Positions 15,182 through 21,250 of a DNA stretch of 21,250 bases are shown here, in pieces. Source of the DNA: Patescibacteria group bacterium. Its GTDB lineage: Bacteria; Patescibacteriota; Gracilibacteria; UM-FILTER-43-11. Position numbers and translations under genes: made by a program. The DNA lies in assembly GCA_029260985.1 (NCBI GenBank), contig JAJDCE010000088.1:1-21250 (forward strand). Direction: 5' to 3'. Numbering within the stretch: position 1 is the first letter of the stretch; every line of letters starts with the position of its first letter. The notes beneath the pieces were generated by a model. That model saw only the letters and a list, made by a program, of their open reading frames with translations. It was not told the origin of the DNA and made no database searches.

Positions 15182-15282
15182 AGTCTAATAATTAATTTAT
15201 AGTTTTTAATTTTTAATGGAATTACCTCAACTTCCCATTAAAATAAATAAAAATTAAAAATTAAAAATTAAAAAATTAGACT
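15182..15282. repeat. Long AT-rich inverted repeat with heptamer array E
   Basis: The gap between folD and purF is one large imperfect hairpin. AGTCTAAT at 15182-15189 pairs with ATTAGACT at 15275-15282, and TTTTAATGG at 15211-15219 pairs with CCATTAAAA at 15235-15243. Both arms are built from 7-bp units: TTTTTAA twice at 15203-15216, and AAAAATT three times plus one longer copy at 15249-15277. It includes the folD stop codon and abuts the purF start. It could act as a terminator/attenuator or mRNA stabiliser between the genes. Confidence 0.75.
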
Positions 15283-16109
15283 TGTCGTTTGGCAGCATGA
15301 ATTGTATTCAGAATTAAGGCAGCAACCGTCATTGGGCCAACACCACCCGGAACCGGAGAGATATAACTGGCTTTTCCAGAAACTGAGTCAAAATCTACAT
15401 CACCACAAAGCTTACCGTCATCATTTCGGTTAATCCCCACATCCACCACCACCACACCTTCCTTAACCATGTCGCCTGTAATCAGCCCTGCTTTGCCAAC
15501 TGCCACAATTAAAATATCAGCTCGCTTTGTATGACTCACTAAATCCTGAGTGTGAATATGACACGTAGTCACCGTAGCATTACGATTGAGCATCATAACG
15601 CTGATCGGCTTACCCACATGATTACTATGACCCACGACCACCACCTCTTTGCCTTGGATGGGAATGTCATAGTGGTCCAGTAGCTTAACAATTCCGGAAG
15701 GGGTAGCGGGCGGTAAATCTTCAAATTCTGAACTGAGAAACATCTTTCCTAAATTATAAGCCTGAAAGCCATCCACATCTTTTTTGGGGTCAATCGACCG
15801 AATGACTTCGGGGACATAAATAGAGTCCGGAAGTGGGAGCTGAACGATAAAGCCAGTAACTTCATCATCTTGATTGAGTTTTTCAACTTCCGCAATAAGC
15901 TCGTCCTGAGCAATATCAGTTGGCAGATTAACTTCACGATAACCGATACTGGCTCGTTCACAGGCCTTTTTTTTGTTTTTCACATAGGCCATCGATGCAG
16001 GATGTTCTCCCACAAGAATAACAGCAAGAGTAGGCTTCAGCTTTTCAGCTTCCAGTTTAACGGAATCAATAAGTTCCCCGGAGAGTGATTTACCATCCAG
16101 AAGTTCCAT
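15276..16109 (-). CDS. folD: Methylenetetrahydrofolate dehydrogenase / cyclohydrolase
   Basis: Bifunctional enzyme interconverting 5,10-methylene-, methenyl- and 10-formyl-tetrahydrofolate, and supplying formyl groups for purine synthesis. From the ATG at 16109 the protein is 277 residues and starts MELLDGKSLSGEL, as usual for FolD. The reading frame is open to an ATG at 16181, but a promoter (16149-16177) lies inside that extension and the extra 24 residues have no counterpart in the family, so 16109 is preferred. Catalytic AYVKNKKKACE (Lys after Tyr), QLPLPDS, DVDGFQAYNLGKMF, VVVGHSNHVGKP for NADP binding, and PVPGGVGPMTVA near the end are all present. The stop is TAA, inside the hairpin ahead of purF. 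Confidence 0.96.
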   Translation of the reverse strand: MELLDGKSLSGELIDSVKLEAEKLKPTLAVILVGEHPASMAYVKNKKKACERASIGYREVNLPTDIAQDELIAEVEKLNQDDEVTGFIVQLPLPDSIYVPEVIRSIDPKKDVDGFQAYNLGKMFLSSEFEDLPPATPSGIVKLLDHYDIPIQGKEVVVVGHSNHVGKPISVMMLNRNATVTTCHIHTQDLVSHTKRADILIVAVGKAGLITGDMVKEGVVVVDVGINRNDDGKLCGDVDFDSVSGKASYISPVPGGVGPMTVAALILNTIHAAKRQV

Positions 16110-16148
16110 GGACTTAAGAAAATTAAATTCAGTTTTAAAAGCAGAAGT

Positions 16149-16177
16149 ATTATAAATCAGCCGGGTACCCTTAGCAA
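16149..16177 (-). promoter_or_regulatory. Promoter of the folD-purF-purD-mtaB operon
   Basis: On the minus strand: TTGCTA, 17 bp, then a perfect TATAAT. Transcription would begin near 16142, leaving about 33 nt before the folD ATG at 16109. This start site lies downstream of the alternative upstream ATG at 16181 and so argues against the longer FolD. Confidence 0.65.
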
Positions 16178-16191
16178 ACAATTCTTACAAA

Positions 16192-17616
16192 TTATTGTTC
16201 CACCTGTTTCAGCTCTCTAAGATCTTTGAGGATTTCTATCATCTCTTCGTGAGGAACACATTCAAATTTGCACTGAGTCGTGCCAGGTTCAATGCTCCAC
16301 TGACCAATGCAATCCGGATAGCCCAGTTTCGGACCGATCGAAAGGGGGTGTTTTAAGAATTCATCACAGCACTGGTCAATCTGATTTTCATCCGTATACG
16401 TATTTTGGCAGTAAAGAGTAGTGTTGGTGACGTCAGTGGCAGGGGGGTAGTTCACACTGCCTTTTTCAACACACTGGAACTCGCAGAAAAGATCATCCGT
16501 ATTCCACGCCCATTCTCCTTGGCAAGGGGGGGTGGGATCAAATTCATGATCTTCCGCACAACAGGAGTCGCGGGCAGACTGGGTTTCGGGCTCACTGCAG
16601 TCTTGCGGAGGACACCACCATTCGCACAGCCGGCTATGATAATTGAAAAGCCAGTACCCAGTGCACTCAGGATGCGTAGTGTTTTCATTCACCTGCTGAC
16701 AACATTCGTTTCGCTCTGTTTGTTTTAAAAGGATGGTGCATTGTGAATAAATGGCCCCTTCGATCACACAGCTGGATGTACAACCATCCCCATCAACGGT
16801 ATTGGAGTCATCACACTCTTCATAGCTTTCGATGATTCCATTGCCGCAAACCGGATCTGGAATTTCAATTTTACAAATGGCTGAGCAGCCATCACTGTTC
16901 AATCGATTACCATCATCACATTCTTCACCGACAGCGTTGATTACCCCATCACCACAAACCGGATTAGGAGGCGGTGGTGGCGGTGGTGGTGGATTGCTTT
17001 CACCTTCACCCTCACCTTCACCTTCACCCTCACCTTCACCTTCACCCTCACCTTCACCCTCACCTTCACCTTCACCCTCACCCTCACCTTCACCCTCACC
17101 CTCACCACCGGTGGGCAGCCCCGTACCCCCATCATCTCCACCAGATGGTGAGCCGCTGCCTGTGGGAGAAGGAGCGCCACCATCACCTTTCGACTGAAAG
17201 AATCGCCGTAAATCTTTTTTGAGCTGATCTTTAAAACGAGGGTCAATTTCAGCTAGGTCTCTGAGGTTTGGTGGACGATCCAAGTCAACTAAAAGCACAT
17301 TCTTTGGAACATTGATGGTCCCTCGAATTCCGGTGGTGCCATTTGGGAACGCGATTTCGGCCGTATTTTTGTCGATTTGTTTGATGTGAACTCGCTTGAG
17401 TTCGTCAGCAGGGCCGACCAGATTGATTTCGATTCCTCCTCCTTCAGTCAAAATAAAGCCTACATTTGTCTGTCCAACATTTTTCAGAATTAAATCTCCG
17501 GTTTGATTAGGAATGCTTTTAGCGAGTGTTTTTTCTCCTCGGGTTGAAACAAGAAAACCAGTGAGAATCACGAGGATGAGGGCGATGCCGCCGAGCGTTG
17601 CGTAAAGTTTATTCAT
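16192..17616 (-). CDS. Anchored cysteine-rich surface protein with GE and proline tracts, DUF4215 repeats and three six-Cys repeats
   Basis: A 474-residue exported protein. Residues 1-24 are an uncleaved signal anchor (LYATLGGIALILVILTGFLV). A domain of about 110 residues follows, then a Gly/Ser/Pro linker, a tract of about 18 Gly-Glu dipeptides (about 171-206) and nine prolines (about 209-217). Two DUF4215-type repeats come next, with CGDGVINAVGEECDDGN and CGNGIIESYEECDDSN, the calcium-binding-like cysteine repeats common in surface proteins. Three further repeats carry C-x(n)-CC-x(n)-C-x-G-x-W-x(n)-C-x3-C: six Cys and one Trp each, probably disulfide bonded. The end is a short charged helix. 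A rigid stalk with a cysteine-rich head outside the cell is likely; adhesion is inferred. It is divergent from pilT across 152 bp. Confidence 0.85.
   Translation of the reverse strand: MNKLYATLGGIALILVILTGFLVSTRGEKTLAKSIPNQTGDLILKNVGQTNVGFILTEGGGIEINLVGPADELKRVHIKQIDKNTAEIAFPNGTTGIRGTINVPKNVLLVDLDRPPNLRDLAEIDPRFKDQLKKDLRRFFQSKGDGGAPSPTGSGSPSGGDDGGTGLPTGGEGEGEGEGEGEGEGEGEGEGEGEGEGEGEGEGEGESNPPPPPPPPPNPVCGDGVINAVGEECDDGNRLNSDGCSAICKIEIPDPVCGNGIIESYEECDDSNTVDGDGCTSSCVIEGAIYSQCTILLKQTERNECCQQVNENTTHPECTGYWLFNYHSRLCEWWCPPQDCSEPETQSARDSCCAEDHEFDPTPPCQGEWAWNTDDLFCEFQCVEKGSVNYPPATDVTNTTLYCQNTYTDENQIDQCCDEFLKHPLSIGPKLGYPDCIGQWSIEPGTTQCKFECVPHEEMIEILKDLRELKQVEQ
17000..17107. repeat. Hexanucleotide microsatellite coding for (Gly-Glu)n
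   Basis: About 18 tandem 6-bp units (CCTTCA or CCCTCA on the + strand, GGTGAA/GGTGAG codon pairs on the coding strand). The two unit variants are intermixed without a fixed order, which points to repeated slippage or unequal exchange. The unit is a multiple of three, so changes in copy number alter stalk length without a frameshift. Confidence 0.9.
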
Positions 17617-17636
17617 TTTAATTTTAATTCAGCCCC

Positions 17637-17666
17637 AGTTTATCATTGTTTAATCACAAGCCTCAA
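17637..17666 (-). promoter_or_regulatory. Weak candidate promoter of the cysteine-rich gene
   Basis: On the minus strand: TTGAGG, 18 bp, TAAACT, with TG one base before the -10. Only four of six bases match in each hexamer. It is the best candidate in the 152-bp divergent gap. Confidence 0.35.
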
Positions 17667-17707
17667 GATTCAAAATAAATTGCATTTTGAAATGAGAGTA
17701 TAAGCTC

Positions 17708-17736
17708 TTGATCCTTTAGTCCGAAAATGATATAAT
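17708..17736 (+). promoter_or_regulatory. Extended -10 promoter of the pilus motor operon
   Basis: TTGATC, 17 bp, then TATAAT preceded by TG one base upstream (TGATATAAT). Transcription would start near 17743, about 26 nt before the pilT ATG. No Shine-Dalgarno site is visible in the A-rich leader. Confidence 0.75.
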
Positions 17737-17768
17737 ATTAAGATTACTTAAAAACTAAAAAAACCAAA

Positions 17769-18848
17769 ATGAACTTAAGTTTTACCAAAATTCTAGACTT
17801 AGCGATTAGTTATAACGCTTCGGACATTCACTTTCAGACCGGCAAAAAGCCGATCATTAGGGTGTCAGGAAAACTAATGCAGGTCGAAGACGCTGAGGTT
17901 TTCCAGCTCAAGGAAGGATCTCCCGAATTTAAAGTCTACATGAACGAAAGCCAATACGAGTATTACATGAAGCATGGTAATACGGATTTTGCTTTTGGAT
18001 ATGGCAATGACTATCGTTTCAGAGGAAACGTGTATCGCCAGCAGAATGGGATTTCGATGAGTCTTCGCTTGATTCGGAATAAGATTCTGAATTTTGAACA
18101 GCTCAATCTTCCGGAAATTTTCCAGGATATCGCGATAAACTACCGACAGGGTTTCTTCGTGATTGTTGGGCCTACAGGACAAGGGAAATCCACCAGTCTC
18201 GCTGCGGTCATCAATACGATCAATGAAAACCGGGAATCTCACATCATCACAATTGAAGATCCGATCGAATACACTTTCGAAAACAAAAAGTCTGTGATTG
18301 AACAGCGTGAAATCGGAACCCACGCCTCATCATTCAACAATGCTTTAAGGGCCACCATGCGTCAGGATCCTGACATCATTATGATCGGGGAGATGCGTGA
18401 TTATGAGACCATGCAGGCTGCCGTTACCCTAGCGGAAACCGGTCACCTGGTTCTTTCAACCATGCACACCAACAATTCAGCACAAACCATCGATCGTATC
18501 ATCGATACATTTCCCGAACAGAAGCAGAAACAGGTCAGAATACAGCTGGCCAGCACCTTGAGCGGTGTGGTGTCTCAGCGCCTAGTCCCTGGAGTGAATG
18601 GTGAACTCACCTTTGCTTACGAGCAATTATTGGTGAACGATGCGGTGAGAAACATTATCCGCACTGAAAAAAGTGAACAAATTTATAACGCGCTTCAATC
18701 GGGCGACGAGACGGGTGGCGACAAAAGCGAAATGCTTCGATTGGAACAGAGCTTAGTGAATTTAGTAAAAGAAGAAAAAATCACGAAGGAAATGGCAATG
18801 TCCTACGCGGTAAACCGAGAGCTTATCGACGTGTTTATGGATTATTAA
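17769..18848 (+). CDS. pilT: Type IV pilus retraction ATPase
   Basis: Hexameric cytoplasmic ATPase that depolymerises type IV pili. The 359 residues are the usual length. The N-terminal PAS-like domain has SDIHFQTGKKPIIRVSGKL. Walker A is GPTGQGKSTS at 134-143, with Gln in place of the usual Ser. ITIEDPIEYTF is the Asp box, RQDPDIIMIGEMRDYETMQAA contains Walker B, and TGHLVLSTMHTNNSAQTIDRIIDTFP is the His box. The C-terminal AIRNLIRE-type motif, which marks PilT rather than PilU or PilB, appears as DAVRNIIRTEKSEQIYNAL. It is the first gene of a three-gene run with a receiver-like protein and pilB. Confidence 0.95.
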   Translation: MNLSFTKILDLAISYNASDIHFQTGKKPIIRVSGKLMQVEDAEVFQLKEGSPEFKVYMNESQYEYYMKHGNTDFAFGYGNDYRFRGNVYRQQNGISMSLRLIRNKILNFEQLNLPEIFQDIAINYRQGFFVIVGPTGQGKSTSLAAVINTINENRESHIITIEDPIEYTFENKKSVIEQREIGTHASSFNNALRATMRQDPDIIMIGEMRDYETMQAAVTLAETGHLVLSTMHTNNSAQTIDRIIDTFPEQKQKQVRIQLASTLSGVVSQRLVPGVNGELTFAYEQLLVNDAVRNIIRTEKSEQIYNALQSGDETGGDKSEMLRLEQSLVNLVKEEKITKEMAMSYAVNRELIDVFMDY

Positions 18849-18913
18849 TTTAACAATCGGACCACAAGGGGCCCACGCGAAGCTGTCCCACAATAGTCCT
18901 ACAATTTGGAATT

Positions 18914-19690
18914 ATGGAATCAGTAAAAACCACCTCAAAACAACGGAATATTCTTTATGTCGACAACGACAAAGAACTGGTCAATAACCTTCAGGATCAT
19001 CTTGAGCATCACGAAATAGACGCCAAGTACAACCTGAATTTTGTTTTTGCGGCAAATGCTAAAGAAGCCCTTAAAAAGATGGCAGAAATGAAAATCGATT
19101 TAGTGGTGTTGGAAATATTGCTTCCGGTCGTTAATGGCTACTACCTCATCAACGCACTAAAAAAAGAAAACAAAGAATTGCCGATCATTATCTATACAAG
19201 ACTCAGAGGGCCACAAGACCTCGCTAAAATGGCGGCCTCCGAAGTGGATAATATCTTCCTGAAACAGCTGATGAAAATGGAAGATTTAGTTCACATCATT
19301 GTTGGTCATGAGGACACAAAGGTGGAGCTCGATAAAGTTCTGATTGAACTTCAAAGTCAGGTCAAATCCCTTTCAGACACCGAGGTTCAAACGCAGTTAA
19401 AAATCATCACATGCCCACGCTGTCATATGATTCTGACCCGTGATTCAAAATTCTGCAACAACTGCGGTCAAAAAGTATTCAAGGTGAGCAAGCGGATTCA
19501 AGCCAAGGTAGTGCCTGAGACAGTCGATGGAACGAAAGAGGTTCAAAAGCATGAGCAGCCACCATCAGAAAATTCGGGAGCAATAGAGCCTGGCAACCCG
19601 GCAGAGAAAACGACACCTGAAAAAAAGGAAATGATCGAAGAGGTTAAGCCTCAAGAGGTCAAAGAAGAAACTGAGACTACAAAAGCTTAA
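18914..19690 (+). CDS. Degenerate response-regulator receiver fused to a zinc ribbon
   Basis: A 258-residue protein between pilT and pilB. Residues 11-130 form a CheY-like receiver: acidic pocket Asp17/Asp19 in YVDND, DLVVLEILLP where the phosphoacceptor should be, Thr in IIIYTRL and Lys in FLKQ. The phosphoacceptor position is Glu67 (codon GAA), not Asp, so phosphorylation by a histidine kinase is unlikely and the domain may be locked active or serve for docking. Residues about 168-190 are a zinc ribbon with CPRC and CNNCG. The last about 65 residues are Glu/Lys/Pro-rich and probably disordered. I infer a structural or regulatory adaptor of the pilus motors from the gene order. Confidence 0.8.
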   Translation: MESVKTTSKQRNILYVDNDKELVNNLQDHLEHHEIDAKYNLNFVFAANAKEALKKMAEMKIDLVVLEILLPVVNGYYLINALKKENKELPIIIYTRLRGPQDLAKMAASEVDNIFLKQLMKMEDLVHIIVGHEDTKVELDKVLIELQSQVKSLSDTEVQTQLKIITCPRCHMILTRDSKFCNNCGQKVFKVSKRIQAKVVPETVDGTKEVQKHEQPPSENSGAIEPGNPAEKTTPEKKEMIEEVKPQEVKEETETTKA

Positions 19691-19713
19691 ATTAATAATT
19701 TAGACACTCCGTC

Positions 19714-21250
19714 ATGAAAATTGACCCAGAAAAATTAGTTGAAGGACTCATCGCCCGCAAAGTGGAGAAATCTGTTATTAAGAATTTAACCGATGAGGCC
19801 ACCGCAACCAACAAGCCATTATATGACTTGGTTGAAAAAAAGCATGTATTAACCGATGATGAGCTGGGCAAACTCGTGGCAGAAATCATTGGCTACCCTC
19901 ATATTATCCTTTCAAAAATTGAAATCCCGAACGAAGTCCTTGAAATTGTCCCCGAAAACATTGCCCTTAAACAAGGGGTGATCACATTTGGGCTAGATGA
20001 GGTAAAAAATGAAATCAAGATTGCCACAACCAATCCGTTTGACCTTGAGATGATTCATGATCTGGAAAAGAAAACGGGGCGGAAGGCGGTGGTTTATTAC
20101 ACCACACTATCCAGCATCAAGAATATCATTGGTAAATATCATCAGGAATTAAAAAATATATTCCTGAACCTCTTGCCACAGCACTTAAGATACAAAAAGA
20201 AAGATATGTTGGCGCCGGATAACTTAGAGGAGGAGGTGAATATCGTCAAAATATTTGATTCAATATTGCTCCATGCTTATCGACAGCATGCTTCAGATAT
20301 TCATATCGAAGCCACTAAAACGCACACCGTGATCCGTTATCGTATAGACGGGGTCCTTCATAAGGTGGTGAATTTCCCGAAATTAGTTCACGAACCTCTT
20401 GTGACTCGTTGTAAAATTCTGGCCGGCCTTCGAATCGATGAGACAAGAGCGGCTCAGGATGGTCGTATCGCACTAAAGCTCGACAACGACGGGGTAGCAT
20501 TCCGTGTATCAATCCTGCCAACTCATTTTGGTGAAAAGATTGTAATGCGTATTTTAGTAGAACTCGAAGATTCAGTGAATCTATTAGATTCCGGCCTTGG
20601 GGAAGAGGATTACAAAAAAGTGATCTTAAATTCCACTAAGCCTTACGGAATGATGATCGTCACTGGACCTACAGGTTCTGGTAAAACCACTACGTTATAT
20701 AACATTATAAAGCTTTTAAATTCTGAAGAGAGTAATATTGCCACGATCGAAGACCCGATCGAATACGGAATTGAGGGAATCAATCAGGTGCAGGTCAACC
20801 ACGCGACGAATTTGACCTTTGCGAATGGGCTGAGATCACTTCTTCGGCAGGATCCGGACAGCATTCTGGTGGGGGAAATTCGTGATCAGGAAACCGCTCA
20901 AATTGCAGTTGAATCCGCGATGACGGGTCATATGGTATTCAGCACACTTCATGCGAACAGCGCTGCAGTGGGTATTCCCCGTCTCACAGAAATGGGAGTA
21001 GAACCTTTTCTGCTGGCTGCCGCCGTCAATTCATTGCTCGCACAGCGTTTAGTCCGAAAATTATGTCCGCATTGCCGTCAGAGTCAGGTTTACAGTTCAG
21101 AAACGCTAAAGCTGGTTTATAACGGAAAAAACATGGTGGACATCACCAGAAAAATCGCTTTACGGGAATACTCCCAGGAAGAAATTGATCAACTTGGATT
21201 TAATGATGAATTCATTTTTTACAAAGGAATGGGTTGCAAAGCGTGTGGCA
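19714..21250 (+). CDS. pilB: Type IV pilus assembly ATPase, truncated by the right edge
   Basis: Hexameric ATPase that drives pilus extension. The frame is open from the ATG at 19714 to the edge, 512 codons, with no stop. An N-terminal GspE/MshEN-like domain fills about 1-150. The nucleotidyltransferase-like linker has HASDIHIEATKTHTVIRYRIDG. Walker A is GPTGSGKTTTLY from residue 318, TIEDPIEYGIEGINQVQVN is the Asp box, RQDPDSILVGEIRDQETAQIA holds Walker B, and TGHMVFSTLHANSA the His box. A tetracysteine zinc site is visible: Cys451-x2-Cys454 and Cys508-x2-Cys511, the last just inside the edge. About 50 residues are missing compared with family members. It begins 23 bp after the receiver gene. 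Confidence 0.95.
   Translation, partial: MKIDPEKLVEGLIARKVEKSVIKNLTDEATATNKPLYDLVEKKHVLTDDELGKLVAEIIGYPHIILSKIEIPNEVLEIVPENIALKQGVITFGLDEVKNEIKIATTNPFDLEMIHDLEKKTGRKAVVYYTTLSSIKNIIGKYHQELKNIFLNLLPQHLRYKKKDMLAPDNLEEEVNIVKIFDSILLHAYRQHASDIHIEATKTHTVIRYRIDGVLHKVVNFPKLVHEPLVTRCKILAGLRIDETRAAQDGRIALKLDNDGVAFRVSILPTHFGEKIVMRILVELEDSVNLLDSGLGEEDYKKVILNSTKPYGMMIVTGPTGSGKTTTLYNIIKLLNSEESNIATIEDPIEYGIEGINQVQVNHATNLTFANGLRSLLRQDPDSILVGEIRDQETAQIAVESAMTGHMVFSTLHANSAAVGIPRLTEMGVEPFLLAAAVNSLLAQRLVRKLCPHCRQSQVYSSETLKLVYNGKNMVDITRKIALREYSQEEIDQLGFNDEFIFYKGMGCKACG

Noticed and set aside
17000..17107. Possible CRISPR-like repeat
   Set aside because: The units are 6 bp, directly tandem, without spacers, and code for protein.
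16832..17246. Several low-complexity ORFs over the hexamer repeat
   Set aside because: A 6-bp repeat is open in many frames; the Pro-Ser, His-Leu and Lys-Val strings are frame shadows of the Gly-Glu tract.
18849..18913. Promoter with TACAAT at 18900 before the receiver gene
   Set aside because: No -35-like hexamer at the right distance and only 8 bp to the start codon; co-transcription from the pilT promoter is simpler.
1..21250. UGA read as glycine (genetic code 25)
   Set aside because: All genes are full length without in-frame TGA, so there is no evidence of UGA as a sense codon in this window.

Overview
The window is about 21 kb of moderately AT-rich, tightly packed bacterial DNA. It carries housekeeping and biosynthetic genes and ends in a type IV pilus motor cluster. 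I infer a Patescibacteria/CPR-like organism, perhaps near the Peregrinibacteria or Gracilibacteria, with low confidence. The reasons are compact gene packing, weak or absent Shine-Dalgarno sites, short leaders behind near-consensus promoters, a DUF4215-type cysteine-rich surface protein, a PilT/PilB cluster, and no UGA stop codon among 19 genes with a visible stop (13 TAA, 6 TAG, 0 TGA). No in-frame UGA interrupts any gene, so the standard code appears to be read.

Layout. 3-1013 is the 3' part of threonine synthase. 1119-2074 (+) holds a stand-alone cyclic-nucleotide-binding protein and a DUF3307 membrane protein. Convergent to these, 2080-4204 (-) encodes a CHASE2-adenylate/guanylate cyclase preceded by an overlapping 30-codon membrane peptide. 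4205-4625 has no protein gene but holds a minus-strand promoter, a heptamer array, a possible structured RNA with a terminator and alternative pairing, and a perfect-consensus promoter. That promoter drives a 508-residue protein (4626-6152) in which I see the active-site spacing of a divergent RelA/SpoT-type synthetase. A 54-codon acidic orphan (6159-6323, -) faces it. lgt (-) and tsaD (+) diverge at 7139-7225. nadB, a PrsW-like protease gene and a NifU-C-like Fe-S gene follow on +.

On the minus strand, 17616 down to 11057 reads cysteine-rich surface protein, folD, purF, purD, mtaB. FolD supports one-carbon supply for purine synthesis, PurF and PurD catalyse its first two steps, and MtaB modifies tRNA at the t6A37 base that TsaD helps to make. 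The last block (17769 to the right edge, +) is pilT, a degenerate receiver/zinc-ribbon protein and pilB: the retraction ATPase, a probable regulator and the extension ATPase of a type IV pilus.

Most unusual signals: (1) a near-perfect palindromic element inserted in frame in mtaB; (2) arrays with a 7-bp period in five separate leader or intergenic regions, three running up to or into a start codon; (3) the attenuator-like RNA at about 4407-4555; (4) the divergent RelA/SpoT-like protein; (5) a receiver domain with Glu in place of the phosphoacceptor Asp; (6) the total lack of UGA stops. No tRNA, rRNA, CRISPR array, IS element or replication origin was seen.
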